From the NCBI RefSeq assembly GCF_003259505.1, contig NZ_QLLK01000009.1, positions 1 through 64,000 on the forward strand: a DNA stretch of 64,000 nucleotides, written 5' to 3'. Positions 45,514-53,738 of this stretch are shown here, one piece after another (the stretch's first letter is position 1; each line of letters begins with the position of its first letter). The stretch comes from Algoriphagus yeomjeoni. GTDB lineage: Bacteria; Bacteroidota; Bacteroidia; Cytophagales; Cyclobacteriaceae. The notes beneath the pieces were generated by a model that saw only the letters and a list, made by a program, of their open reading frames with translations, was not told the origin of the DNA and searched no databases. The translations under genes were made by a program, and so were the position numbers.

Positions 45514-48500
45514 CCCTCTCCCCCTTCCACTATCCTAATTTCCTCCTCAGTCAATCCATATAACTTATACACCAACTGGTCGATTTCAGCATCGATGCGG
45601 TTGATTTCGGATTGGAGGGCAAGTGCTTTTTGTTTTTGCTCGGTGAAGTAGGACATCCATTCGGCTTCTTCGCTGAGACTCAACTTTACCTTGGCTTTCT
45701 TCAACTCTCCCAAAAACCCCTTGAAATCCAAGTCCGGCCAATGCTGGAGTTTGGTAGATGGTTTTTCGATGGAGAATTTGGATTGGATTAACCCAACTAG
45801 ATTTAATGTATGCAAATAGAGTGAGCTATATAAATCTTGCATTGAATCCACATGATTGGACAACAATTCAATTGATGAATTTGAAATATCTGGAACTGGA
45901 AAACTTAAAATATTATTGACATTCAATTTCGGAAATGCAGCCCTACTCAAGTTAACATTTGATTTTCTAAAATAGGTAGCAGTCACTTTACTTGCTAGAA
46001 TTGCCAATAAAGGCTTTAGATAAATTTCCTTCGTAGGTTTAGAAATGAAATTAAAAACATCTGTATTATTGATTACTTTCTCTTCTTGATAGGTAATATC
46101 AATAGTGTCTTTTGATAAAATCCTATTTACAAGTAATCTAGGATTAGAAAATATTTCCTCCTTTCTAGCAGCGGCAAGATTAACCCCATATTTTATGAAC
46201 TCCTTATGAGGTTTAAGTAAATACCTTTGTACATTACCTGCCCCAACAAGAGGGAAATAAGATTCATCAATTTTATAATCGGCATGATAAACTTTATTGT
46301 TCATCATCTCTCTGGTTTGAGCTGGATTGCCTTTGCCTTTTTCATAAGGTTGCATTCCTTTATATCCATTTAATAAATCTCGAACTGAATATTCACCTTT
46401 TAAATCAAGCTTTAACTCAAAAGATAGCAGAGTATCATCCTTTAAAGAAGTGAAATTTCTTTCCTGACTTATTTGCCATAGTTTATCAGCAATTTTACCT
46501 AATCGCTCTTGAATGGTTTTCAAGTCCTTATCTACAGCATTTATATATGTTGTTTTTGGAAAAATAGGAGTTGGATTTTTTTGTCCAGTTAATATCAATG
46601 TGTCAACTGTAGCGTCTTCAAAAACACTAAATACATTAAGTATTTCATGACAATGATGTTGCAAAAACACTAATTCCCTTAATCTAGCATCATATTGTGT
46701 TGATAACCAATAATTAGGGATAATGACGCTGTACAGCGACTCATTTGAAAGAATAGTTATTATCCTTTCTATAAAAACTGCATAAGTATTGATTTGATAT
46801 TCAGCAGTAAGATAGGTGGAATAAATACTATTCTTTGTGGCTTCATCTAATGCGTGAGATTGTACATAAGGCGGATTCCCAATCACCACATCAAACCCAC
46901 CTTTGGCAAATACCTGTGGGAATTCATCTTCCCAGTTGAAAGCCAAGTCTCCTGCGACGGTGGGATCATCGATCAGACTGTTTCCTACTTTGATATTGGA
47001 GCTTAGACTGCTGAGTTTTCGGCCTTTCTTAGCCGTGCGCAGCCAGAGCGAGAGTCGGGCGATTTCCACGGATTCCTCATTGATATCTACTCCGAAGATA
47101 TTGCGCTCCAGGATGTGGTTTTCTACATTGGGAAGTACCATAGGAGTTCCGAAAAGTTGGGACTCCAGTTCGTCCAGGTATCTATGCTCTCCCATCAGGA
47201 ACTCCAAGGCTTGGTTTAAGAATGCCCCAGAACCACAAGCAGGATCACAGATGGTGATCTCGAGTAGCCAGTTACGGTAGGTATCTAGTTTATCCTTCAG
47301 CTCGGCTCGTTTCTTCTTAGACTTTTTCCCCTCCGCAAATTCCTCATCTACCAAGTTGACTTCAGCTTTCTTTTCCGCGCAGAGCTTGCCGACTGTATTG
47401 TCCACGATGTACTTGGTGATGTATTTGGGCGTGTAGAATACCCCGTCTTTCTTGCGCTTGGTTTTGCTCTTGTCCACTTGTTCTCCTGCGAGATGAGCCC
47501 GGACATTCTCGATATCATTCAGACTATGCTCGAAGATATGCCCAAGGATATTGGTATCTACTTCGGTGTCGAAATCATACTCAGAGAGCTTGATTGTGTG
47601 TTTTTTGAGCAGTTGATCGTCTATCAGCAAGCCATCCAGCAAAGGATCGGGCGCAAATAATCCCCCATTGTAGGCATGGATTTCGGCTTTATCCTTTCCC
47701 CCGGGACGACCTGTGTTCATGTACCTAAAGTACAATTTGAAGCGATCGTATAAGGGCACGTAGGCATCCAAATTAGTCAGGGTATCCCAATGTTTGGCGA
47801 TTTCCGAGATACTATTTGGCGGGAGTAGTCCCTTGTCCTCCGCAAAGAAAATAAAGAGAAAGCGATCCAGCAGTTTCTGACTTTTCTTATAGAGTAGCAA
47901 TTCATCCACCTCAGGGTTTTTGATGACCATATCCTGCCACAGTGCCTGCTTGAAGGAGGAGTAATCCGAGTAAAGTTTCTTGGTGACCTGCTCCTCTACG
48001 AGTAGGGATTCGGTTTTGATCTTCTCAGGAATTCGGCTAAGTAGATTATCCTTTTCCAGCAGTAGCCAAAGCAGTTCGAAGCGTTCCCGACCTAATGTAA
48101 AGAGGTGGAATTCCTCATGATCAACGGCATTGTGAATGTAGAAGCGCAGCTTTTCGAAGTTGCTGGTGATCACAAAAGCACATTCGGGCTGGTTGTTTTT
48201 GTAGTTGAAGGCTTGATCGCGGATCTTATCCAGGTCTTTGGTGTCGGTGCCTTTGAGTTCGATGACTGCGAGTGCATTTCCGTCTTTAAGGATTGCGCCA
48301 TCGGTTTTCTTGGCATCCTTGATATTCTTCAGCTCTGTGGTCAGGTTGAAATCCGGATTAGGATTGATCGTGTAGCCTAGAATATTCACAAACAACTCCC
48401 GTAGAAATCCCTCTTGAAACTGTTCCTCTTTGGAATTACGGATATTCTCCTGAATTAAGGGATTGAAGAAATAGCTTTTGTAAGCGTCGTAGGCTGTAGT

Positions 48501-48563
48501 AATCAGTGATTGATCTTGAGCGGAACTGTATTTTTTAAGAACGGAACTTTGAAAAAGAGGCAT
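45510..48563 (-). CDS. Single-chain restriction-modification protein (type IIG-like, Eco57I class)
   Basis: The 1017-residue protein joins nuclease, adenine methyltransferase and target recognition. The N-terminal PD-(D/E)XK nuclease shows D88 and E102-L-K104 (TDGAILKDGNALAVIELKG). After a helical linker comes VFYTPKYITKYIVDN (376-390), SAM motif I DPACGSGAF (440-448), VDINEESVEIARLSLW and catalytic NPPY (563-566), so it should make N6-methyladenine. The TaqI-like recognition domain follows (about 700-960). Bases 45790-46860, covering residues of about 568-924, look clearly more AT-rich than both flanks, as if the recognition part had been exchanged. The recognition sequence cannot be predicted. 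Confidence 0.9.
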   Translation of the reverse strand: MPLFQSSVLKKYSSAQDQSLITTAYDAYKSYFFNPLIQENIRNSKEEQFQEGFLRELFVNILGYTINPNPDFNLTTELKNIKDAKKTDGAILKDGNALAVIELKGTDTKDLDKIRDQAFNYKNNQPECAFVITSNFEKLRFYIHNAVDHEEFHLFTLGRERFELLWLLLEKDNLLSRIPEKIKTESLLVEEQVTKKLYSDYSSFKQALWQDMVIKNPEVDELLLYKKSQKLLDRFLFIFFAEDKGLLPPNSISEIAKHWDTLTNLDAYVPLYDRFKLYFRYMNTGRPGGKDKAEIHAYNGGLFAPDPLLDGLLIDDQLLKKHTIKLSEYDFDTEVDTNILGHIFEHSLNDIENVRAHLAGEQVDKSKTKRKKDGVFYTPKYITKYIVDNTVGKLCAEKKAEVNLVDEEFAEGKKSKKKRAELKDKLDTYRNWLLEITICDPACGSGAFLNQALEFLMGEHRYLDELESQLFGTPMVLPNVENHILERNIFGVDINEESVEIARLSLWLRTAKKGRKLSSLSSNIKVGNSLIDDPTVAGDLAFNWEDEFPQVFAKGGFDVVIGNPPYVQSHALDEATKNSIYSTYLTAEYQINTYAVFIERIITILSNESLYSVIIPNYWLSTQYDARLRELVFLQHHCHEILNVFSVFEDATVDTLILTGQKNPTPIFPKTTYINAVDKDLKTIQERLGKIADKLWQISQERNFTSLKDDTLLSFELKLDLKGEYSVRDLLNGYKGMQPYEKGKGNPAQTREMMNNKVYHADYKIDESYFPLVGAGNVQRYLLKPHKEFIKYGVNLAAARKEEIFSNPRLLVNRILSKDTIDITYQEEKVINNTDVFNFISKPTKEIYLKPLLAILASKVTATYFRKSNVNLSRAAFPKLNVNNILSFPVPDISNSSIELLSNHVDSMQDLYSSLYLHTLNLVGLIQSKFSIEKPSTKLQHWPDLDFKGFLGELKKAKVKLSLSEEAEWMSYFTEQKQKALALQSEINRIDAEIDQLVYKLYGLTEEEIRIVEGGEG

Positions 48564-48660
48564 CTTCGGGTAATTGGTAAAAATTGATTCCTAAAGATAT
48601 CATTTACCTCGAAAACGAAAAGGAGTTTTTGTCAGTTGAAAGGAGAATTCTAAAAAAAAC

Positions 48661-48693
48661 AAAACCCTCCAGGTTTCGAAAACCTGGAGGGTT
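48661..48693 (-). terminator. Terminator of the SGNH hydrolase gene
   Basis: AAACCCTCCAGGTTT and AAACCTGGAGGGTTT pair with a tiny loop; on the minus strand the hairpin is followed by TTGTTTTTTT. It separates the esterase gene from the RM operon. Confidence 0.88.
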
Positions 48694-48730
48694 TGTGACA
48701 CCGGGCATCGGACATCCGACAATAGAAATC

Positions 48731-49369
48731 CTACAATCGAATCGCCCTCGCCACCACCTTCGCCATTATCCCCAATCCTTCAGTATTTGGGTGTACGCCA
48801 TCAGGTAGTAGATCCTCATGGCCCATAAATGGGGTATACAGGTCGATTAGTTCTGATCCGGAGTCCAACGCAATATCGATGATCATCATGCGCTGCTCAT
48901 TGTTCATCACTACTGGCCTGATTCCGAAGTTTTCACGGGTGACTGGCACGGGCATGACCACATACACTTTGCCGTCGGCCGGCATGGTTGCTTTGAACTC
49001 GGCGATCATATCCAAATAGTCTTTTCTAAACTCTGATGCGTATTGCCAGTTCTGAGGTTTAGAATCGTTGGTTCCCAACATGATGATCAGAATGTCGGCT
49101 TTGAAGTCTTTCACCTGCTGAAACTGGGGTTCATTCCAGAAAGGATAATCTCCTTTTCTTAAAAGCGTTCTTCCGCTTACTCCGAAGTTTCCAACTTCAT
49201 AGGCATCTCCAAGTATTGCCTGCATCTGTAGCGGCCAGCTATCTGGATTGTCTCTGCCTGGTCCTTGGGTGATGCTGTTTCCCACACAGGCTATTTTGAT
49301 AGGAGCTTGTGCTAGGGAAATGGAATTCAAAGCTAAAAGTGCGAGTAGTACTAAACTGGTTCTTTTCAT
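48731..49369 (-). CDS. Secreted SGNH/GDSL hydrolase
   Basis: The 212-residue protein has a signal peptide (ending ISLAQA) and SGNH-hydrolase blocks: IACVGNSITQGPG (block I, catalytic serine), GVSGRTLL (block II glycine), IIMLGTNDSK (block III asparagine) and LLPDGVHPNTEG (block V, Asp and His). It should be a periplasmic or secreted esterase, perhaps acting on acetylated glycans as many Bacteroidota members do; the substrate is not evident. It is a single-gene unit. Confidence 0.9.
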   Translation of the reverse strand: MKRTSLVLLALLALNSISLAQAPIKIACVGNSITQGPGRDNPDSWPLQMQAILGDAYEVGNFGVSGRTLLRKGDYPFWNEPQFQQVKDFKADILIIMLGTNDSKPQNWQYASEFRKDYLDMIAEFKATMPADGKVYVVMPVPVTRENFGIRPVVMNNEQRMMIIDIALDSGSELIDLYTPFMGHEDLLPDGVHPNTEGLGIMAKVVARAIRL

Positions 49370-49496
49370 TATTTGAGGTTTTGGGATTGAGAATTGATCT
49401 CCAAAATAGGCAAATGTTTGATTACAGCCTAGTCAAAATAAATACGCAATTGCGATCTAGCTAGGCACTTTTACCTAATCCCCCTATCTTTAATCC

Positions 49497-50336
49497 GTGC
49501 AGTTTCTCTTTAAAATCTATCAGCGGCTTACCTGGCTTTCTTTGGATGTGGTTCTCGGCGCTATGGCCGGAATGCTTTTTTTTGAGCGACTGCTTCGAGT
49601 TGATTTGGAATGGCAAGAATATGCCTTGCTAGGCATGGCTGTTTGGTGTATTTACACCGCCGATCATTTAATGGATGCTAGGAAATTGGACTCAGATCAC
49701 ACAGAGAATCGGCATTATTTTCATCTCAACTATCAAAAGCCCTTGCTGGCCTTACTCGGAATAGTTGGCGCAGTGGGTTTGGTCTGGGCAATACAATACT
49801 TCGGGTTTTCTCAGGAATTGTTTTTTGGAGCAGGCTTAGGACTCGTGATTCTGGGAATAATGCTCGCAGTTCGGAAGCTTGCGGAAAAGCAAGTTCGCCT
49901 AAAAGAACTCAGCTCAGCAGTATTTTATGTAATCGGGATCTCATGGCTTCCTTGGTACGAGACTCCGCAAATCGATTATACCTGGACGGCTTTTGGTCTG
50001 ACAATCCTGTACATGGGCTTGGCTTATTTGAACTTGATTATGCTTTCCAGTTTGGATACTGAGTCAGATAAGGAAGCCGGCTTTGTCTCCATCGCCACGA
50101 TTATTCCTCATGAAAATCTCTATCCACGAATCCGCCAGCTAGCAATCGGATTAATTCTAGTTGCCTTAATCGGATTGTTCTTGGTAAACTCATTCTTTAG
50201 AATCTTTCCGAGTTTATTACTCATCATGGTGCTGTTACACTATTTGAGTTTTTTCAAATCTGGACAAAGACCCGAGCAAGTCAGAATGCGAATGGAAATC
50301 GCATTTCTGACTCCAGCCGTTTTACTTCTACTTTAA
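49497..50336 (+). CDS. UbiA-like prenyltransferase family membrane protein
   Basis: The 279-residue protein has eight or nine membrane helices. Two aspartate-rich motifs appear at the places expected for the UbiA superfamily: YTADHLMDARKLD (D56, D60) after helix two and LDTESDKEAGFVSIAT (D187, D191) after helix six. UbiA enzymes transfer prenyl groups to aromatic acceptors; the acceptor here is unknown and the overall likeness is distant. The start is GTG at 49497, since no ATG precedes the first helix. It ends 4 bp inside the convergent acyl-CoA dehydrogenase gene. Confidence 0.65.
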   Translation: MQFLFKIYQRLTWLSLDVVLGAMAGMLFFERLLRVDLEWQEYALLGMAVWCIYTADHLMDARKLDSDHTENRHYFHLNYQKPLLALLGIVGAVGLVWAIQYFGFSQELFFGAGLGLVILGIMLAVRKLAEKQVRLKELSSAVFYVIGISWLPWYETPQIDYTWTAFGLTILYMGLAYLNLIMLSSLDTESDKEAGFVSIATIIPHENLYPRIRQLAIGLILVALIGLFLVNSFFRIFPSLLLIMVLLHYLSFFKSGQRPEQVRMRMEIAFLTPAVLLLL

Positions 50337-51691
50337 ACGAATGCGCTGTGCCCGGTAATCGCACGTCCCACGATCAGGGAATTGATTTCCTTGGTGCCTT
50401 CATAGCTATAAACGGCCTCCGCATCTGCTACAAATCTTGCAATGTCATGGCGCAGCAAAATGCCATTTCCTCCGAAAAGCTCGCGGGAATGATCCACGAT
50501 TGAACGCATCCGAAGGGTACAAAATACCTTAGCAAGGGAAGCGTGCTCATCCTTTAGAATATCTCCATCCTGCATTTCTGAAAGCCGAAAAACCATCGTC
50601 TGCATAGCTGTAAGATCACCGAGCATGGTTACCAAAAGATCCTGAACGAGTTGGAAAGAAGCGATAGGTCTGCCGAATTGCTTGCGTTCATTCGTATAAG
50701 CCAAAGCCAATTCATAGGCGCCACGGGCACAACCTACCGCTTGCCAAGCGACACCAGCTCTAGTCATTCGTAATACTTTGGAAGTATCTCGGAAAGAGTT
50801 TGCTTCCTGCAATCTGTCTGATTCCGGCACTTCACAATTTGTCAGCGTGATTAAGGCGTTCTGTACTATTCTCAGCGCCATTTTATCTTCCAGTTTCTCA
50901 GCTTTGAATCCTGGATTATCTTTTCTGACAATAAAACCTTTCACCTGCTGATCGTCCAGATCTCTCGCCCAGATTACTGTCATGTCTGAGAACGTAGCAT
51001 TTCCAATCCATTTTTTCTGCCCATTCAGCACCCAGGCATCACCCTCTCTTTTGCAGGTTGTAGTCAATCCTCCAGCTACTCCAGATCCTACTTCGGGTTC
51101 CGTCAAACCAAATGCGCCGATTTTCTCCAATTTTTGCATGGAAGGAAGCCATTCTTGCTTTTGCTCTTCTGATCCACAGAGGTAGATTGAGCCCATGGCC
51201 AAGCCACTTTGCACGCCAAAAAATGTAGAAATCGAGGTGTCTATTCTTGCCATTTCCATGGCTATAAATCCCTCTAACAAAGCGGATTGTCCCGGGCAAC
51301 CATAGCCTTGGTAAGTCAATCCGGCAATATCCAGCTCTGCCATTTTCGGGATGATCTGCATGGGGAATTCCCCACGGTTCCAATAGTCATTGGCAATTGG
51401 CTTAATCTCCCGTTCCATAAATTCCCGCACTTTCAACTGAATCTCGCGCTCCTGAGGTGCAAGTGTTTTGTCCAATTCATAGAAATCCCCATTGATGGGC
51501 GGGATAGTCTTCGGACGGCTGCCTCCTTTCATCATTCCCATCATTTTTGAAAGGTCTTCCTCACTCATTTGCGACACCAATCCTACCATCTTGGCAAGAT
51601 CCACTTTCTGGGAAAGTTTGGAGATTTGGCCTAAGTCTACACTTGACAAAAGTTTGCGCAAACCACTGATATTTCTAAAAAGATTTTTCAT
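50333..51691 (-). CDS. Acyl-CoA dehydrogenase, glutaryl-CoA dehydrogenase-like
   Basis: The 452-residue flavoprotein should oxidise an acyl-CoA in amino-acid or fatty-acid breakdown. The FAD/acyl-CoA dehydrogenase core starts at about residue 70; FGLTEPEVGSGVAGG and KKWIGNA are the middle-domain marks. The catalytic base is the glutamate in YSYEGTKEINSLIVGRAITG, the position and sequence used by glutaryl-CoA dehydrogenases. The first 60 residues (including SQMSEEDLSKMMGMMKGG) are a helical extension not seen in the standard enzyme. Crotonyl-CoA formation from glutaryl-CoA is likely but not proven. Confidence 0.85.
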   Translation of the reverse strand: MKNLFRNISGLRKLLSSVDLGQISKLSQKVDLAKMVGLVSQMSEEDLSKMMGMMKGGSRPKTIPPINGDFYELDKTLAPQEREIQLKVREFMEREIKPIANDYWNRGEFPMQIIPKMAELDIAGLTYQGYGCPGQSALLEGFIAMEMARIDTSISTFFGVQSGLAMGSIYLCGSEEQKQEWLPSMQKLEKIGAFGLTEPEVGSGVAGGLTTTCKREGDAWVLNGQKKWIGNATFSDMTVIWARDLDDQQVKGFIVRKDNPGFKAEKLEDKMALRIVQNALITLTNCEVPESDRLQEANSFRDTSKVLRMTRAGVAWQAVGCARGAYELALAYTNERKQFGRPIASFQLVQDLLVTMLGDLTAMQTMVFRLSEMQDGDILKDEHASLAKVFCTLRMRSIVDHSRELFGGNGILLRHDIARFVADAEAVYSYEGTKEINSLIVGRAITGHSAFV

Positions 51692-51730
51692 AGGTATCTA
51701 TTTTGGGAATTAGTTCATTCCTTTAAACTA

Positions 51731-52339
51731 GTGAAAGACAATTACAGTTTCCTTACTCCTTTTTACAATCCCCTGACCAAACTCATTTTTGGGGAGCAAT
51801 TGATGCTGGCTAAAAGGTGTTTTGGATCAAATTTTACCGGCAAGAAAATCTTAATTATAGGCGGTGGAGATGGACTTGATTATCAGGTTTTACAAGAGAA
51901 TTTGTCAGGAGAATACTGGGAAATCTCCCAATCCATGCTCAATCGGGCAAAAGTAAATCTTGGAAAAAGTGATCTTTCCTTCCATCTGGACTTTTTTCAG
52001 GCTAAGGAAGGGAAAGTTTTTGATGAAGTCTGGCTTCACTTTGTGTTGGATACCATGCTGGACAAAGAAATTGAAAGCCTTTTGGGAGAAATTAGGAAAA
52101 GCCTTAAACCGGAAGGGAAGATTTACCTGGCTGATTTTTTTGTTCCAAAAAACACTCTTCATCGAATTATACATCAAGCCATGATTAGTTTTTTTAGGCT
52201 GGTGACGAAGCACAAGCGGGCAAATCTTCCCGATTATGAGCAAATCTTAGGTTCAGAAGGTTGGGTGAAAACTTCCGAAAAGGAATTTATGGAAGGCTGG
52301 GTGAAAGCTCAGGAGTGGAAGTTAGAAACTGGCATCTAG
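51731..52339 (+). CDS. Class I SAM-dependent methyltransferase
   Basis: The 202-residue protein has motif I KKILIIGGGDGLDY (about 38-51), an acidic strand end region and DEVWLHFVLDTMLDKEIE followed by LKPEGKIYLADFF, all standard for the Rossmann methyltransferase fold. The substrate is unknown. The start is GTG at 51731, opening VKDNYSFLTPFYNPL. The gene overlaps the convergent AraC gene by 18 bp. Confidence 0.82.
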   Translation: MKDNYSFLTPFYNPLTKLIFGEQLMLAKRCFGSNFTGKKILIIGGGDGLDYQVLQENLSGEYWEISQSMLNRAKVNLGKSDLSFHLDFFQAKEGKVFDEVWLHFVLDTMLDKEIESLLGEIRKSLKPEGKIYLADFFVPKNTLHRIIHQAMISFFRLVTKHKRANLPDYEQILGSEGWVKTSEKEFMEGWVKAQEWKLETGI

Positions 52340-53209
52340 TTGTTTCCTGAATTGCTCAGGCGTCATATTCGTTTTCTTTTTGAAGAGCCGGCTGAAATAG
52401 GAAGCATCGTCAAATTCAAGTGCATAAGCAATGTCAGAAATGTTCAGATCCGAATGCGTCAGAAGTCGTTGAGCTTCCAAGATCACTCGATCCATAATGA
52501 GTTGGGAACTGGTTTTGGATACCGTGTTTTTACACAAGCTATTCAGCTGTTTTAAACTTAAGTTCATCTTATCAGCATAGAAACTCGCTTCTCGATGCTT
52601 TTTGAAATGATCTTCAATTAAGAGTTCCAATTCCTGAAATTGCTCATGAAACAGTTTCTCTTTCTTAGAAAAAGATGTTTTGCTCCCTTTGTAGCGATAG
52701 AAAAAGATTAGGAGGGTATCAATGTAATTTTTCAAAAGCTCCTTCGTGTGCCAAGTTGGCTTTTTCGTCTCCTGATCAATTTTTTCAACTAAGTATAAAA
52801 CCTCTTTTGCTTCCTCAGAGCCGATTTTCAATGCTGGAAAATCCACAATTGAGTTGAAAACAGAGTAGGTATTTAGTCTTTTTCTCGGGAAAGTGGAGGT
52901 GTAAAATTCTCCGCTGAAGAAAATAATATGACCGTCTGTGGCTGGAGTCAGTTCCCAAGAATGAACCTGTCCTGGACTTAGAAAAAACACAGATCCCGGT
53001 TCTACAGCATAGGTTTTGAAATCTATGGTGTGACTGCCTGATCCGTGCGTAAAAACCACAATAATATAGAAGTCATGCTTATGCGGTTTTTGGATAAACT
53101 GATGTGTGGCCAAATGGCTCTTCAGCCCAGCGTAATAGAAATGAGATGAATCAATTGCATCCGGTCCGAAATCGGGAATGTGAAATATGGGCAGAGGACT
53201 TTTCGGCAT
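52322..53209 (-). CDS. AraC-family transcriptional regulator
   Basis: The 295-residue protein has an N-terminal cupin-like sensor domain (HKHDFYIIVVFTHGSGSHTI, VEPGSVFFLSPGQVHSWEL) and a C-terminal AraC DNA-binding domain of two HTH motifs (about 190-290), with LNISDIAYALEFDDASYFSRLFKKKTNMTPEQFRK. It may control its neighbours; the ligand is unknown. An exact CAAATATA (minus TATATTTG) 29 nt upstream of the ATG, at 53238-53245, could be its -7 element. Confidence 0.9.
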   Translation of the reverse strand: MPKSPLPIFHIPDFGPDAIDSSHFYYAGLKSHLATHQFIQKPHKHDFYIIVVFTHGSGSHTIDFKTYAVEPGSVFFLSPGQVHSWELTPATDGHIIFFSGEFYTSTFPRKRLNTYSVFNSIVDFPALKIGSEEAKEVLYLVEKIDQETKKPTWHTKELLKNYIDTLLIFFYRYKGSKTSFSKKEKLFHEQFQELELLIEDHFKKHREASFYADKMNLSLKQLNSLCKNTVSKTSSQLIMDRVILEAQRLLTHSDLNISDIAYALEFDDASYFSRLFKKKTNMTPEQFRKQLDASF

Positions 53210-53237
53210 TCTGGAAAACTTCTTTTGCAGGAGTTCT

Positions 53238-53245
53238 CAAATATA
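53238..53245 (-). promoter_or_regulatory. Possible -7 element for the AraC gene
   Basis: TATATTTG on the minus strand, an exact TAnnTTTG match, 29 nt before the ATG. No TTTG is seen at the -33 position. Confidence 0.3.
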
Positions 53246-53268
53246 CCCAGTTCGTCTGAAGTAAGAAA

Positions 53269-53655
53269 TCAGGAAGAGCTCGGAAACTCGTCTCCTTGGT
53301 ATTGGATAAAAATCGATATCCAGATGGATCTACTAATGCGGTAAATGAAAGGTAGAAAAACGATGGCTGCGACCCCCAGTAAGGAAAGCAGAAGCGAAAG
53401 CGAATAGTCTGGTTTCAAAATTGTCAAAGCCAGCCAAGCTGCAATAAACAAGGCGGTGTTAATGGCGTAGCTTACGAACATGGCTCCGAAGTAATAGCCT
53501 GGCTCTGGTTCGAATGATTGCTTGCAGTGCGAGCAAGTTTTATTCATCACGGAGAACTTGGTTGGGCTCAATAATTTACCACGTAAAAACATATCTCCCT
53601 GATGACAGCGAGGGCATTTGCATTGATAGATGCTTTTCAGTGTGGAGAATATCAT
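53269..53655 (-). CDS. DUF983 zinc-ribbon membrane protein
   Basis: The 128-residue protein starts with a four-cysteine ribbon (KCPRCHQGDMF and CSHCKQSFEPEPGYYFGAMF) followed by two membrane helices (about 55-75 and 82-105). That order and the PEPGYYFGAMFVSYA motif define DUF983. Function unknown; a metal-binding inner-membrane protein is the most that can be said. It is a single gene between AraC and the ceramidase-like gene. Confidence 0.85.
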   Translation of the reverse strand: MIFSTLKSIYQCKCPRCHQGDMFLRGKLLSPTKFSVMNKTCSHCKQSFEPEPGYYFGAMFVSYAINTALFIAAWLALTILKPDYSLSLLLSLLGVAAIVFLPFIYRISRSIWISIFIQYQGDEFPSSS

Positions 53656-53738
53656 GGCATTTAAGTTTTGACAAAATTAAAGCTTGAAGCCTAAAACAAA
53701 CTGGATAAAAAACACTTCTAATAGGACAATTGAGATGA

